DNA from: JAJKIV01 sp036741775
GTDB lineage: Bacteria > Gemmatimonadota > Gemmatimonadetes > Gemmatimonadales > Gemmatimonadaceae
Assembly: GCA_036741775.1 (NCBI GenBank)
Contig: DAINRQ010000018.1
Coordinates: 1-64,000 of the forward strand
DNA length: 64,000 bases
Direction of reading: 5' to 3'
A program made the position numbers and the translations under genes. Positions 7,229 to 18,100 of the stretch are shown in pieces (the stretch's first letter is position 1; every line of letters starts with the position of its first letter). The notes beneath the pieces are model-generated. The model did no database searches. It was not told where the DNA came from and saw only the letters and a list, made by a program, of their open reading frames with translations.

Positions 7229-10200
7229 TTACCGCTCGGTCGCCCAGTAGAACGTCCCCGCCTTCTGCGCGCGGGGGTAGACCTCGTCCAGACTGGCCCC
7301 CTCGTACAGCCGGCCGTTCTTCATCACGTACCGCACCGTGTTCGAGTTGCGGATGCTCTCGAGCGGGTTCGCGTCGAGCACGACCAGATCCGCGAGCTTC
7401 CCCGCCTCCACCGAGCCCAGGTCACGGGCCAACCCGATCGCCTCGGCGCCCCAGATCGTTGCGGCGCGGAGCGCATCGTGCGTCGAGAGACCGCCGGACG
7501 CCATCGACCACAGCTCCCAGTGGTAGCCGAGCCCCTGGAGCTGGCCGTGCGAGCCGACGCCGACCTTCGTGCCTAACGCGACAGCGTCCCGCACCTGCGC
7601 GCCGATCTTCGTGAACACGTGTTGCGTGGGGTGGAACCACCCGGCCTGGTTGTTCGTCCCGCGACGCAGGACCTTCGACTCGAGCTCGGCCCACGGGGTG
7701 AAGGTGCGCAGCTTCGCGTCGTTGTAGACGTCCTCGGTGGCGTAGTAGTAGTTCTCCGCCCACGGTCCGCCGTACGCGACCAGGAGCGTCGGCGTGTACA
7801 CGGTTCCCGAGAACGCGAGCAAGCGCTGCACGTCCGACTGCATGGGGAACGTCGGGATCGTGTGCTCGAGCCCCGAGTACGCATCGATCAACTCGGTGAC
7901 GTTCTTCTTGTAATCGAGACCGCCCTCGAGTGTCGGCATGAGCCTGAGCTCGCGCGCCGCCTGGATTACCCACTGCCGGATCTCGCGATTCCCCGTGCCG
8001 TACTGCTTGATCGTCTTCGTATCGTAGTACTCGGCGTAGCGGCGGAGCGTTCGGCGCGCGTCGTCGAGGTTCCGGATGGTGTTGCCATTGGCGTTGCCGG
8101 CGCCGAACACCCCTGGGCCGGTGGAATAGATGCGCGGCGCGAGAATGTGGCCCGCCGTTGCCATGTCCTCGTACGAGAACACGTCGGTCGTGAACGTCTG
8201 CGGGTCGCGCGCCGTCGTCACGCCGTAGGCGAGGTTCGCGGCGTACGACCAGATCTGGCCGCGGTGCAGCTCGTACGACGGCCGCAGGTGCGCGTGCGTG
8301 TCGACGAATCCCGGGACGATGGTCTTGCCCGTGACATCGATCACTCGGGCATCGTTAGGGACCGAGACCTGCCCGCGAGCGCCGACGGCGGCGATCCGGT
8401 TGTCGCGGATGACGACGTCCGCGTTCTCGATGATCTCGTCGCCTTTCATCGTCACGACGCGCGCACCACGCAACACCGCGACGCCCTTCGGGATGTCGCG
8501 CGTTCCCGTCACGCGGACGCGGAACTCCATCGGCCGATACTCTGCGCGCTGCCGGCCGCGCGCCGAATCGCCGGCCGCCGGACGCGCACCAGCCGTGGAG
8601 TCCGTCGGTGGACGCGCAGGCGTCGCGCGCCGGACGCTGTCATCGAACGCCGCAGCCCGCTCGAGGTCGTAGATCGCGTGCGCGTTCCCCATCGACCAGT
8701 GCACGCGCTTCGCGTCCCTCGACCACGACGGGAACTGTCCACCGATGTCGGTGAGCTTGCGGGCCGGGAACGCGGCCGCGTCCGCCGCACCGCCGACGGT
8801 GATGGTCGGTTCGGTTCCGCCGATTACGGGCACCGCCACGACGTACAGGTCGCTACTCACCTGCGCGAGTGCCTGGTCGCCCTGAGGCGCCATGAGGATG
8901 AGCGCCGCGGGCGCCCCGCCCCCGCCGCCTCCGCCGCCGCCACCCCCGCCACCCGGCGGGGGCGCCATCGTCACGCGAAGGTGCGACCTGAGCTCGGTCC
9001 CATCCCACCGCATCGATGAGAGGCGCCCGCCACCATATAGAAAGATGCGCGTCGAGTCGGCGGTGAAATGCGGATGGGCGAGGTTGCCGGCGGGCGCGAT
9101 GAGCGTCGCCTCGCCCCCGTTCGCGGGAACCCAGACGATGTCGTCCGCGGCATCGATGCCGCGCTGCAACGTCTCGTTGAACTCCCGGTTCGGCGCGCGC
9201 ATGACGACAATGCGCCGCCCGTCCGGCGACCACGCCGGCTGTGCGTAGTATGCCGCGGCTCTCGTCAGGCGCTGCGGCCGTGACCGCCCGTCTGCACGAA
9301 CCTTGTAGAGCTGCCCGCCGTCGGCGTCGGACCACGTCGTGTACGCGATCCACTGCCCGTCAGGTGACCACGTGGGCTCGAACTCGCCGAGCTCCGAGTT
9401 GGTAATGCGGCGCGGCGAAGCCGATTGCGTGGTGCCGTTGCCGTTACCGTTACCGTCACTCGCCATCGCCCCGGATGTCGCCGCAGGTAGGTCCATCACG
9501 TACAGGCGATCCAGCGCCACGAACGCGAGCCGCCGCCCATCCGGGCTCGGCACCGCATCACGGATCTGCTTCGCGACGAAGGTGGCGGAATCGGCGATCG
9601 GGTACTCGAACTTCACCTCGGGCCCGACTGCCTGCACGACGTCGGCGCGCAGGGGGATCTCCTGTGCGGCACCGCCGTCGATCGGCTGCTTCCAGAGTCG
9701 GCCGTTCCACGTCGCGACGAGGACCTTCGAGTCAGGCGTGAACGACATGCCTGGGTACAGGTCGAGCGCCGCCGCGGACTCGATGTCGTCGCGTTGCGCG
9801 TCCATCACGAGCCAGCGCTCGTCGCCCGTCTGAAGATCGCGCACACGAAGTCGCGTGGTATCCACGTGCCGAGTGCCGTACACGAGCCACTTGCCGTCGG
9901 GCGAGAGCACCGGTCGGAACGCGGAGCCCCACCGGTTCGTGCGCGCGACGCTGCGTCCCGTCTCGCGGTCGTAGACGTAGAGCTGCCAGTCGCCCATGTC
10001 GGTGTTGTAGCCCGAATTCCCCTGGCGCTGCGCGTACCAGAGCCATCGGCCGTCGTTGCCGAACGCCGCGCCCATCTGGCGCGAGTTGTCGGCGCCACCC
10101 CCCGGCCCACCGCCGCCAGGTCCAGCCGCGGGCGTCTGCGGCCGGATGATCTGCTGTCCATTCCCTCCGTTCGCGTGGAACATCCAGAGCTTCGCGCCGC

Positions 10201-10681
10201 GGGACGCGACGATGTACTTCCCGTCCGGCGTCCATTCCGGCGAGTAGTAGTTGTTCGTCTTGCCTCGTGTCACCTGCGCGGTGTCGCGCTTGTCGGCCGA
10301 GATCGTCCAGAGGTTCCAGCCGCCGTCGCGGTCGCTCACGAAGACGACCTTCTTCCCGTCCGGCGACCAGCGCGGCTGGCCGTCGAACGCCATGCCGCGC
10401 GTCAGCGGCGTGGCCGAGCCGCCGTCGATGGGCATCGTGTACAGGTCGCCTAACAAGTCGAACACGAGCGTCTGGCCGTCGGGCGAGACGTCCACCGACA
10501 TCCAGTGGCCCACATCCGTCGTGAACGAGAGCGTCCGGGCCGGGTGGAGTGGTAACCCCTCCTGCATGGGGTCGCGGGCGGCGGTCTGCCGCGCCGCCGG
10601 GGTCCCCTGCGCGTTGGCGGGCGACTGAGCCGCACCGGCGGCGAGCGCGCCCGCGAGGGCGGAAACGAGGACGTGACGCAT
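7229..10681 (-). CDS. Exported TolB-like beta-propeller fused to an amidohydrolase (paralogue 1)
   Basis: A 1150-residue protein with a signal peptide (LVSALAGALAAGAAQSPANAQ). Residues about 45-720 hold many PD40/TolB propeller repeats (VDVSPDGQTLVFDLLGDLYTMP, PRWSPDGKKVVFVSDRDG, PAWSPDGRRIVVM). The C-terminal part is an amidohydrolase barrel with VPGFVDTHAHLRPSY (metal-binding HxH) and ending LADLVVLDANPLESI. The region that carries the catalytic Asp (GTD) in many relatives reads GVGSHGQLQG. A run of 13 glycines (codons near 8920-8960) separates propeller blades. It is probably a periplasmic hydrolase of peptides or cyclic amides; the substrate is unknown. Start ATG 10681 has a CGGAG element upstream. 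It is divergent from the YfhO gene and closely related to 15137-18607. Confidence 0.85.
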   Translation of the reverse strand: MRHVLVSALAGALAAGAAQSPANAQGTPAARQTAARDPMQEGLPLHPARTLSFTTDVGHWMSVDVSPDGQTLVFDLLGDLYTMPIDGGSATPLTRGMAFDGQPRWSPDGKKVVFVSDRDGGWNLWTISADKRDTAQVTRGKTNNYYSPEWTPDGKYIVASRGAKLWMFHANGGNGQQIIRPQTPAAGPGGGGPGGGADNSRQMGAAFGNDGRWLWYAQRQGNSGYNTDMGDWQLYVYDRETGRSVARTNRWGSAFRPVLSPDGKWLVYGTRHVDTTRLRVRDLQTGDERWLVMDAQRDDIESAAALDLYPGMSFTPDSKVLVATWNGRLWKQPIDGGAAQEIPLRADVVQAVGPEVKFEYPIADSATFVAKQIRDAVPSPDGRRLAFVALDRLYVMDLPAATSGAMASDGNGNGNGTTQSASPRRITNSELGEFEPTWSPDGQWIAYTTWSDADGGQLYKVRADGRSRPQRLTRAAAYYAQPAWSPDGRRIVVMRAPNREFNETLQRGIDAADDIVWVPANGGEATLIAPAGNLAHPHFTADSTRIFLYGGGRLSSMRWDGTELRSHLRVTMAPPPGGGGGGGGGGGGGAPAALILMAPQGDQALAQVSSDLYVVAVPVIGGTEPTITVGGAADAAAFPARKLTDIGGQFPSWSRDAKRVHWSMGNAHAIYDLERAAAFDDSVRRATPARPPTDSTAGARPAAGDSARGRQRAEYRPMEFRVRVTGTRDIPKGVAVLRGARVVTMKGDEIIENADVVIRDNRIAAVGARGQVSVPNDARVIDVTGKTIVPGFVDTHAHLRPSYELHRGQIWSYAANLAYGVTTARDPQTFTTDVFSYEDMATAGHILAPRIYSTGPGVFGAGNANGNTIRNLDDARRTLRRYAEYYDTKTIKQYGTGNREIRQWVIQAARELRLMPTLEGGLDYKKNVTELIDAYSGLEHTIPTFPMQSDVQRLLAFSGTVYTPTLLVAYGGPWAENYYYATEDVYNDAKLRTFTPWAELESKVLRRGTNNQAGWFHPTQHVFTKIGAQVRDAVALGTKVGVGSHGQLQGLGYHWELWSMASGGLSTHDALRAATIWGAEAIGLARDLGSVEAGKLADLVVLDANPLESIRNSNTVRYVMKNGRLYEGASLDEVYPRAQKAGTFYWATER

Positions 10682-10789
10682 GTTCGACTCCGGGTAGGCT
10701 TCGACTTCGACGCGACGTGACTTCGCCCCTGGGCGAGTGGTTATGTTATGGGCGGTTCCCATCCCCCGGTAGCAGCACAGCGAGACCAC

Positions 10790-13300
10790 ATGCCGCGACG
10801 CCGCCAGACCGCAAGCACCCTCCGATCCGCGGCACGTTCGAGCGCAGGCACGACGGCCACCGCGGACGCCGTCACGTTCGAGCCACGGTACCCGACGCTC
10901 GTTGCCACGCTCACGTTCTCGCTCTGGATCGCGCTGCTCTCGATCCCGATGCTGACGGGGGCATTCCTCGCTTCGCCGTACAACGACCAGTACTCCTCGG
11001 GCTACGCGTACCGCCATTGGGCCGCGGAGTGGACGAAGACGCTCGGGCACATCCCCCTCTGGAACCCCGAGATCTTCGGCGGCATGCCGTTCGTGGGCGG
11101 CATGCACGGCGACGTGCTCTACCCGACCGCCTGGCTCCGCCTCGTGCTCCCCACGCACGTCGCCATGAACCTGGGGTTCGTGGTGCATTACGTCCTCGCC
11201 GGGCTGTTCACGTACCTCTTCCTTCGGCGGTGGCGCGTCTCGTGGACCGGGGCGGTGGTCGGTGGGCTTGCGTACCAGCTGGCGGGGGTGATCGGCTCGT
11301 ACGTCAGCCCCGGTCACGACGGCAAGCTGTTTGTCACGGCCATGCTGCCACTCGCGCTGCTCGCGCTGACACTCGGCATCCGGGATCGTCGCCTCGAGGG
11401 CTTCGCGATTCTGGCGCTGTCGGTCGGGTTGATCATGCTGAGCCCGCATCCGCAGATGGGGCAGTACGCGTTGCTGGCGGCGGGGATCTTCGCCCTCTAC
11501 CTCGTCTTTTCCGAAGGCTCGGTGAAGTCGGCGAAGGGGCGGATCATTTCGCTCGGGCTCGCGGTCGCGGGCGTTGTCGTTGGTGTTGGCATAAGCGCCG
11601 CCCAGTACCTGCCGTTTTACGAGTACATCCCGTACTCGCCGCGCGACGCCTCGGTGCTCAAGGACTTCGCGTGGTCGGCGGCGTACGCGATCCCGTGGGC
11701 GCACGTGCCCGAATTCGTGATCCCGCGGTTTACGGGTGAGACGTTCACTGGCAGCTATTGGGGACCGAACGGTCTCAAGCTGCATTCGGAGTATCTGGGT
11801 CTGCTCGCGGTCGTCCTCGCCGCGTTCGGTGCGGCCGACAGGGAGCGCCGGCGCATGATCATCTGGCTCGGCGCCATCGGACTTCTGTTTCTGCTCGTCG
11901 CGCTTGGCGGCGCGACGCCGTTCTACCGGCTCTGGTGGGAGGTCGTTCCGTTCGCGAGCTCGATGCGCGCGCCAGGGATGGCGCTCTTCGTCGTCGCGTT
12001 CGTGGTGGCGGTGCTGGCGGGGTTCGGCGTCGATCGCGTGGCTGCCGGGCGCGCGCCGCGATTCGCCCCGACTGCCATGCTTGTGGGCGGCGCCGTTGCC
12101 GTGCTCGGGTTGAGCGGACTGCTGGGCGCGATCGCCCAGTCGTTAGGCACGGGGATTGGCGAGGCGTTCGGCTTTCCGCAGTGGGCCGAGCGGGCAGCCG
12201 TGGCCGCGCAGACCATTCAGTGGAGTGCGCTGCTGGCGGGGCTCGCCGCCGTCGGTGCCGGTGCGGCGACCCTCGTCCAGCGGCGAGGTCGAATTCCGGG
12301 CGGGGCGTGGGCCGCAATCCTCATCGCGCTCGTCGGGACTGACCTGTGGCTGAACGTGCGCCCGTTCTGGATGTATAGCCACGTGCAAGACGAGCTGTTC
12401 GCCGGCGACGCGATCAAGGCGCGGCTCAAGTCGATTCCGAAGCCGATCCGCGTGTGGGACGTGCAGTACGGCGGCATCCCGAGCGTGTACGAAGGCGCCG
12501 CGCTCATGGCCGACAACATAGCGCAGCTGTACGGCCATCACGGGAACGAGCCGCACGCGTTCGACGTGTTGAACGCGCGTCAGGGGTCGAGTCTCTCGTT
12601 CGCGCGCGCGGGTGACCCGCGCATCCTCGACCTGTTCGCGGTGAACTACGTGATTCTGCAGGCGCAAGCAGCGCCGGATTCGCTCCCCGGGTTCCGGCGG
12701 ACGCTCAGCGGCGTCGCGGCGTCGTCAGGCGCGACGGCGACGTTGTTCGAGCGCGAGCGCCAGGTCCCGTACGCGAGGTTCGTCCCGACGGCGATTCCCG
12801 CCACATCGATGACGCAGGCGGCATCCACCGTGGTTGGCGCGAGCTTCGATCCGTATCGCGTGGTGGTGCTGGATTCAACGTCCGGGACACCACCCGCGAC
12901 GCTCTCGGATTCGCTCGCGTCGGCGCCTGACGTGGCCGTCACGTTCGCGGAATGGAGGCCCGGCCGCATGCGCATGCAGCTCGCCGCCGGGGCGCCGTCG
13001 GCGGGGCACGTGCTCGTGAGTGAGAACTGGGATCAGGAGTGGCGCGCGACGGTCGACGGGCGCGAGACACCCGTGCAGCGCGGCAACGTCTCACTCATCA
13101 CGGTGCCGGTGCCGGCGGGGGCGCGCGAGATCGTTTTGGACTACGAGGGACGCGCGTTCGCGCGAGGGCGGACCATCTCGCTCGCTTCCTTGCTCGTCGT
13201 CGCGGTCGGGCTCATCGCTCCGGTCCTCGTTCGGCGTCGCAGTGGAGTTCGCGGCCTAACGACCAGCTCGGGGACGTCGCCGCGTCAGGACGGGCAGTAA
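10790..13300 (+). CDS. YfhO-family multi-pass membrane protein
   Basis: An 836-residue protein with an N-terminal cytoplasmic tail, about a dozen hydrophobic helices (for example LTFSLWIALLSIPMLTGAFL and the stretch near residue 220), a large extracytoplasmic region at about 545-800 and a final helix (TISLASLLVVAVGLIAPVLV). The loop NDQYSSGYAYRHWAAEWTKTLGHIPLWNPEIFGGMPFVG is typical of YfhO/GT-C type proteins, and the C-terminal LVSENWDQEWRATVDG matches the YfhO periplasmic domain. YfhO has been linked to lipoteichoic-acid or other glycosylation; here it may transfer sugars from a lipid carrier, which is inference. Start ATG 10790 sits in a 108-base divergent promoter region shared with the amidohydrolase. 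Confidence 0.85.
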   Translation: MPRRRQTASTLRSAARSSAGTTATADAVTFEPRYPTLVATLTFSLWIALLSIPMLTGAFLASPYNDQYSSGYAYRHWAAEWTKTLGHIPLWNPEIFGGMPFVGGMHGDVLYPTAWLRLVLPTHVAMNLGFVVHYVLAGLFTYLFLRRWRVSWTGAVVGGLAYQLAGVIGSYVSPGHDGKLFVTAMLPLALLALTLGIRDRRLEGFAILALSVGLIMLSPHPQMGQYALLAAGIFALYLVFSEGSVKSAKGRIISLGLAVAGVVVGVGISAAQYLPFYEYIPYSPRDASVLKDFAWSAAYAIPWAHVPEFVIPRFTGETFTGSYWGPNGLKLHSEYLGLLAVVLAAFGAADRERRRMIIWLGAIGLLFLLVALGGATPFYRLWWEVVPFASSMRAPGMALFVVAFVVAVLAGFGVDRVAAGRAPRFAPTAMLVGGAVAVLGLSGLLGAIAQSLGTGIGEAFGFPQWAERAAVAAQTIQWSALLAGLAAVGAGAATLVQRRGRIPGGAWAAILIALVGTDLWLNVRPFWMYSHVQDELFAGDAIKARLKSIPKPIRVWDVQYGGIPSVYEGAALMADNIAQLYGHHGNEPHAFDVLNARQGSSLSFARAGDPRILDLFAVNYVILQAQAAPDSLPGFRRTLSGVAASSGATATLFERERQVPYARFVPTAIPATSMTQAASTVVGASFDPYRVVVLDSTSGTPPATLSDSLASAPDVAVTFAEWRPGRMRMQLAAGAPSAGHVLVSENWDQEWRATVDGRETPVQRGNVSLITVPVPAGAREIVLDYEGRAFARGRTISLASLLVVAVGLIAPVLVRRRSGVRGLTTSSGTSPRQDGQ

Positions 13301-13440
13301 TCAGTCGTCAGTAGCGAGTCAGCAGTCATCAGCGCTGAGCCATCCAGTCATGAGTCATGAGTACGCCTACTCGGAACTGACGACTGGATGACTGGGCACT
13401 GATGACTCGCGACTAACCTACTGACGACTGATGACTGCTC
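13297..13440. repeat. 7-bp-period repeat block (CAGTNNN heptamers), partly self-complementary
   Basis: The sequence runs cagtaat cagtcgt cagtagc gagtcag cagtcat and so on, with a clear 7-base period, then returns in complementary form (ctgatgactcgcgac, ctgacgactgatgact). It lies between the YfhO stop and the VWA protein gene and is related to the block at 7043-7126. Confidence 0.8.
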
Positions 13441-13538
13441 CGGCCCGACGCGGGCTACGACCGTCACAGTCCCTGCCGGTCAAGTGTGCAAGACGTCGAG
13501 GACTGTACGTCTCCCTGGTGAACCGACCAGGAGCCCTG

Positions 13539-14924
13539 ATGCTCGCGCACCTTCGCACGCTGCCGGTGCTACTCGCCGTCGTCGCCGCCCCCGCCTTTTC
13601 GCAGACCACGATCAGCGGCGCCGTTCGCGGCGAGCGGAACGAACCGCTACCCGGCGCCGTCGTCCAGGTCGCGGGTACTCATCACGGCAGTGCGGCGACG
13701 AGTAAGGACGGCCGCTATAGCGTCACCGTCCCCCGCAGCGCGCTCGATACGATCTCGGATTCCGTGACCGTCATCGCGAGACGGATCGGGTTCGCGCCGC
13801 AATCTCGCCGTGTCGCGCTCCGCAGCAGCATATCGCTCGACTTCACGCTTATCCCCACGAGGGTGGAGATCTCGACGGTGTTCGCGACGGCTGGCATCGC
13901 GACGGACGAGGGCGCACCGGGGCTCGCGAAGAAGCGGGCGAGCGAGGCCGTCGCACGCAGCGAATCGCGACGCCTACTCGACTCGCGCGATGCGGTTGCG
14001 GCCACCGCGCCCGCTGTTGTTGCGGAGCGGTCAGATGGCGCCGCCGCCACCGGATCGCGGGGTGGCCGTGGCTACCGACCGCGCCAGGATCCGCCGGCTG
14101 GAATCCTCACCGCCGCCGTCTGGGACGACGCCGCGAACTGGCAGCAGTATCAGCGCTTCCTCGGTCGCGCTGGGGAGAACTCGTGGAACCCCTGGGGCCT
14201 CGAGATCGGAGAAACGCGGCCACGTCCCGTGCACGGCGGCCGTCGCCCACCGCGGTCGCCGCGGCGCGCGCTCGACTTGGGCTTCCTCGTCGACGCGACC
14301 GGCTCCATGGGCGACGAGATGACGTTCCTCCAGACGGAGCTCAAAGACATCGTGCGTCGGGTGCGCGGCACCGAGCCCGATCTCGACATTCGTGTGTCGG
14401 TGGTGTTCTACCGCGATCGCGGCGACGCCTTCATCACGCGCGCGCTCCCGTTCACGCGCGACGTGGACTCGGCCGTCTCGTTCATTGCGGGGACGCGCGC
14501 CGAGGGCGGCGGTGATTTCCCCGAGGACATGAATGCGGGGCTCGAGGCGATGATGCGCCAGCGCTGGTCGCGCGACGCGATCCCGCAGATGCTCTTCCTG
14601 CTCGCCGACGCGCCGCCGCAGCAGTACCGCGGCGCCGACTATACGTATCACGAGGCGATACAGGACGCGTCCGCGAACGGCATCGCGATCTACCCCGTGG
14701 CCGCGAGCGGCGTGGACAAGCCGACCGAGTTCCTCTTCCGCGCGATGGCCGTGTCCACGGGCGGCAAGTACATCTTTCTCACCGACGACTCGGGTGTGGG
14801 CAACTCGCACGAAGTGCCAGACATCACCGGGTACACGGTCGAGAAGCTCAATGACCTGATGGTGCGGGAGATCCGCTCCTACGTCGCAGCGCGCGCCGAT
14901 CGGCGGACGGCAGCCTCCCGTTAG
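13539..14924 (+). CDS. Exported von Willebrand factor A domain protein with N-terminal carboxypeptidase-regulatory-like domain
   Basis: A 461-residue protein with a signal peptide (TLPVLLAVVAAPAFSQ). Residues about 20-105 form a CarboxypepD_reg-like beta-sandwich (ISGAVRGERNEPLPGAVVQVAG). After a low-complexity linker comes a VWA domain from about residue 245: LGFLVDATGSMGDEM carries the MIDAS DxTGS metal site, and AEGGGDFPEDMNAGL and FLLADAPPQQY are further typical elements. VWA domains bind protein partners through a bound metal ion. The partner is unknown. ATG 13539 was chosen for the AGGAG just upstream and for the signal peptide; the frame is open further upstream into the repeat. Confidence 0.8.
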   Translation: MLAHLRTLPVLLAVVAAPAFSQTTISGAVRGERNEPLPGAVVQVAGTHHGSAATSKDGRYSVTVPRSALDTISDSVTVIARRIGFAPQSRRVALRSSISLDFTLIPTRVEISTVFATAGIATDEGAPGLAKKRASEAVARSESRRLLDSRDAVAATAPAVVAERSDGAAATGSRGGRGYRPRQDPPAGILTAAVWDDAANWQQYQRFLGRAGENSWNPWGLEIGETRPRPVHGGRRPPRSPRRALDLGFLVDATGSMGDEMTFLQTELKDIVRRVRGTEPDLDIRVSVVFYRDRGDAFITRALPFTRDVDSAVSFIAGTRAEGGGDFPEDMNAGLEAMMRQRWSRDAIPQMLFLLADAPPQQYRGADYTYHEAIQDASANGIAIYPVAASGVDKPTEFLFRAMAVSTGGKYIFLTDDSGVGNSHEVPDITGYTVEKLNDLMVREIRSYVAARADRRTAASR

Positions 14925-15136
14925 GCACCCTAATCGGGGTCAGATTCGAATTTCATCGTTCTGTCGCGGGGTCGGGGCGTATACGCTCCGACCCCGTCAT
15001 GGCGTCTGCTCCAACCGAGCTGGACGTCGGCTTGACACGCGCGCGGGACTCGACTGGTCTGGTCTGCACTGCCTCCCGGAATCGGGTAGGGGCGCTCATC
15101 TTCGACCATCCAGCATACGCCCTGTCAGAGGTCCCC

Positions 15137-18100
15137 ATGCGTCTCCCGATACTGTCCGCGTCACTCGCGCTGGCGTCGGTATCCTTGTTGTCCCCGACCA
15201 CTCTCTCGGCCGCACAGGACTCCGCCCGAACCGTCGCCGCCCAACCGCGCGCGCGTGACCTACCGCTCGACCCCGCGCGCACCATCTCCATCGACACCGA
15301 CGAAGGGTCGTGGATGTCGCTCGACGTCTCGCCCGACGGGCGCACCATCGTCTTCGACCTGCTCGGCGACCTCTACACCATTCCCATCACCGGCGGCGAT
15401 GCGACGCAGCTGACGAACGGGATGGCGTACGACGCGCAACCGCGGTTCAGCCCCGATGGCAAGCTCATCGTCTTCACCTCGGACCGCGACGGCGGCGACA
15501 ACGTCTGGACGATCGACGTCGCGACGAAGCAGACGAAGCAGATCACGAAGGGAAAGAACTTCCGTTACCGCTCGCCGGAGTGGACGCCCGACGGCAACTA
15601 CATCATCGTCTCGCGCGCGACGGGTCCGATCGGAACCTCGAAGCTCTGGATGTTCCACAAGGACGCTGGCGGCGGCACGCAGCTCATCCGCGATCCGCAA
15701 CCGATGCTCGCCGGCAACTTCCCGCTCAGCACGCTCGGTGCGGCGTTCGGGAAGGACGAGCGCTTCATCTGGTACGCGCAACGCGCGGGGTCGTGGGAAT
15801 ACAACGCGGGGCTCCCGCAGTACCAGATCATGACCTTCGATCGGCAGACCGGGCGGCGCGAAGGTCGCGCGAATCTCCACGGCTCGGCGTTCCGCCCCGC
15901 CGTGTCCCCCGACGGCAAGTGGCTCGTGTACGGCTCGCGCTATGAGACGCAGACGGGCCTTCGCATTCGCGACCTCGAGACGAGTGAGGAGCGGTGGCTC
16001 GCGTACCCCGTGCAGCGAGACGAGCAGGAGTCGGTGGCATCGCTCGACGTGCTGCCGGGATACTCGTTCACGCCCGACGCGCAGGCCGTGGTCGTGTCGT
16101 ACGGCGGCAAGATCTGGCGCGTTCCCGTGACGTGCCCGGCCGCTCAGGGCGCGTCGTCCGCCACGCGCGACCCGCGCCCGAACGCCGCCTGTCCGCCGAC
16201 TGCGATTCCGTTCCGCGTGCGCGCGCAGATCGGCATCGGCCCCAAGCTCGCGTTCAACTACAAGGTCGACGACTCACCCGAGTTCACCGTTAGGCAGATC
16301 CGCGACGCGGTCCCGTCGCCGGACGGCAAGCGGCTCGCGTTCGTGGCGATGGACAAGGTCTACGTCATGGACTACCCGAATGGCGCGCCGCGGCGCCTCA
16401 CGGACCTCACGGGTAACGACGCCCAGCCCGCGTGGTCGCCCGACGGTCAGTCGATCGCGTTTGTCACATGGACGCGCGAAGGAGGCAGCCTGTACAAGGT
16501 ACCGGCCGCGGGCGGTCGCGCGACACGGCTCACCACAGGCAATGCGCTCTACCTGCAGCCGGCGTGGTCGCCAGATGGCAGGCGCGTGGTGGCGTTGCGG
16601 AGCCCCGCCCAGACGGTGCGGGAGTCCGGCGGCTTCGCTGGGCCGGCGGAGCTCATCTGGGTGCCCGCGAACGGGGGTCGTGCGACGTTCATCGCGAGCG
16701 CACAGGGCCGGAGTGCGCCGCACTTCACGAGCGACACGAATCGCATCTTCATGTACGGCCAAGGGGAAGGCCTCGTGTCGATCCGGTGGGACGGGAGCGA
16801 CCAGCGCACGCACCTGCGCGTGACCGGCGCGCGATTCCCCGAGCCTGCGCCTGGCGGCCCGGCGGGCGCGCCCGCCGCGACCGTGCGGATGGCCCCGCGT
16901 GGCGACCAGGCGCTCGCGCAGATCGCGAACGACCTTTTCGTCGTCCCGGTTCCGTTCACCGGCGAAGCGCCGTCGATCTCCCTCGCCGACCCTAACGCGG
17001 CAGAGTTCCCGGCCCGTCGCCTGACGGATGTCGGCGCGCAGTTCCCGAGCTGGAGCGCCGACGGCAAGCGCGTCCACTGGTCCATCGGCAACTCGCATTT
17101 CGTCTACGACCTCGACCGCGCTCGGCAGTATGATGACTCGGTCGAAGCGGCGAGACGTGCCCGCGGCGACACAGCCGGTGCTGCTCGTCCGGGAGCCGAC
17201 AGCGCGGCGCGCGCGACGGGCCCCGCCGCGAACCCGCGCGGCTACCAGCCGGTGGAAACCCGGATCACGCTGCGCGTGAAGCGTGACATCCCCGAGGGGG
17301 TCGCCGTGTTCCGCAACGCGCGCATCATCACCATGAAGGGCGACGAGGTGGTCGAGCGCGGCGACATCCTCGTGCGCAACAACCGCATCGTGGCCGTCGG
17401 GCCGGCGGGAACGCTGCAGGTGCCTAACGGTGCGCGCGAGATCGACGCGGCCGGCAAGACCATCGTGCCCGGCTTCGTGGACACACACGCACACCTGCGG
17501 CTGCAGCAGGGCGTGCACCAGCAGCCGTGGTCATACCTCGCGAACCTCGCGTACGGTGTGACGACAACGCGTGACCCGCAGACCGGCACCACCGACGTGC
17601 TCACCTACGAGGACGCGGTGGCGGCGGGGATGGCCGTCGGGCCGCGGATCTACTCGACGGGGCCGGGCCTGTTCGGAACTGGCTACGTCCCCGCCATGGG
17701 TGAGGACATCAAGGATCTCGAGCACGCCCGGCGCATCATGCGTCGCTACAGCCAGTACTACGACACGAAGACGCTCAAGATGTACATCGCCGGGAACCGG
17801 CAGCAGCGGCAGTGGATCATCACCGCCGCCCGCGAGCAACAGATCATGCCGACGACCGAAGGCGCGCTCGACTATCGCTACGATCTGACGATGCTCATCG
17901 ACGGGTACCCCGGCCAGGAACACTCGCTCCCGATCTTCCCGCTCTACAAGGACGTCGTGAAGCTGTTCGCCGAGAGCGGCATCGCGTACACGCCGACGTT
18001 CCTCGTCGCGTACGGCGGGCCCTGGGGCGAGAACTGGTTCTACACCACTGAGGACGTCTACAACGACCCGAAGCTGCGCCGCTTCATCCCATACGAGGTG

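Noticed and set aside
7229..11785. A single minus-strand frame of about 1500 codons, extending the propeller-amidohydrolase far upstream
   Set aside because: The part beyond 10681 is an antisense shadow of the YfhO gene. A signal peptide begins exactly at Met 10681, and the upstream residues are Arg/His-rich without coding character.
16274..17518. Long minus-strand open frame of about 414 codons inside the second propeller-amidohydrolase
   Set aside because: It is a complementary-strand frame in high-GC coding DNA; the translation is Arg/His/Val-rich with no family features.
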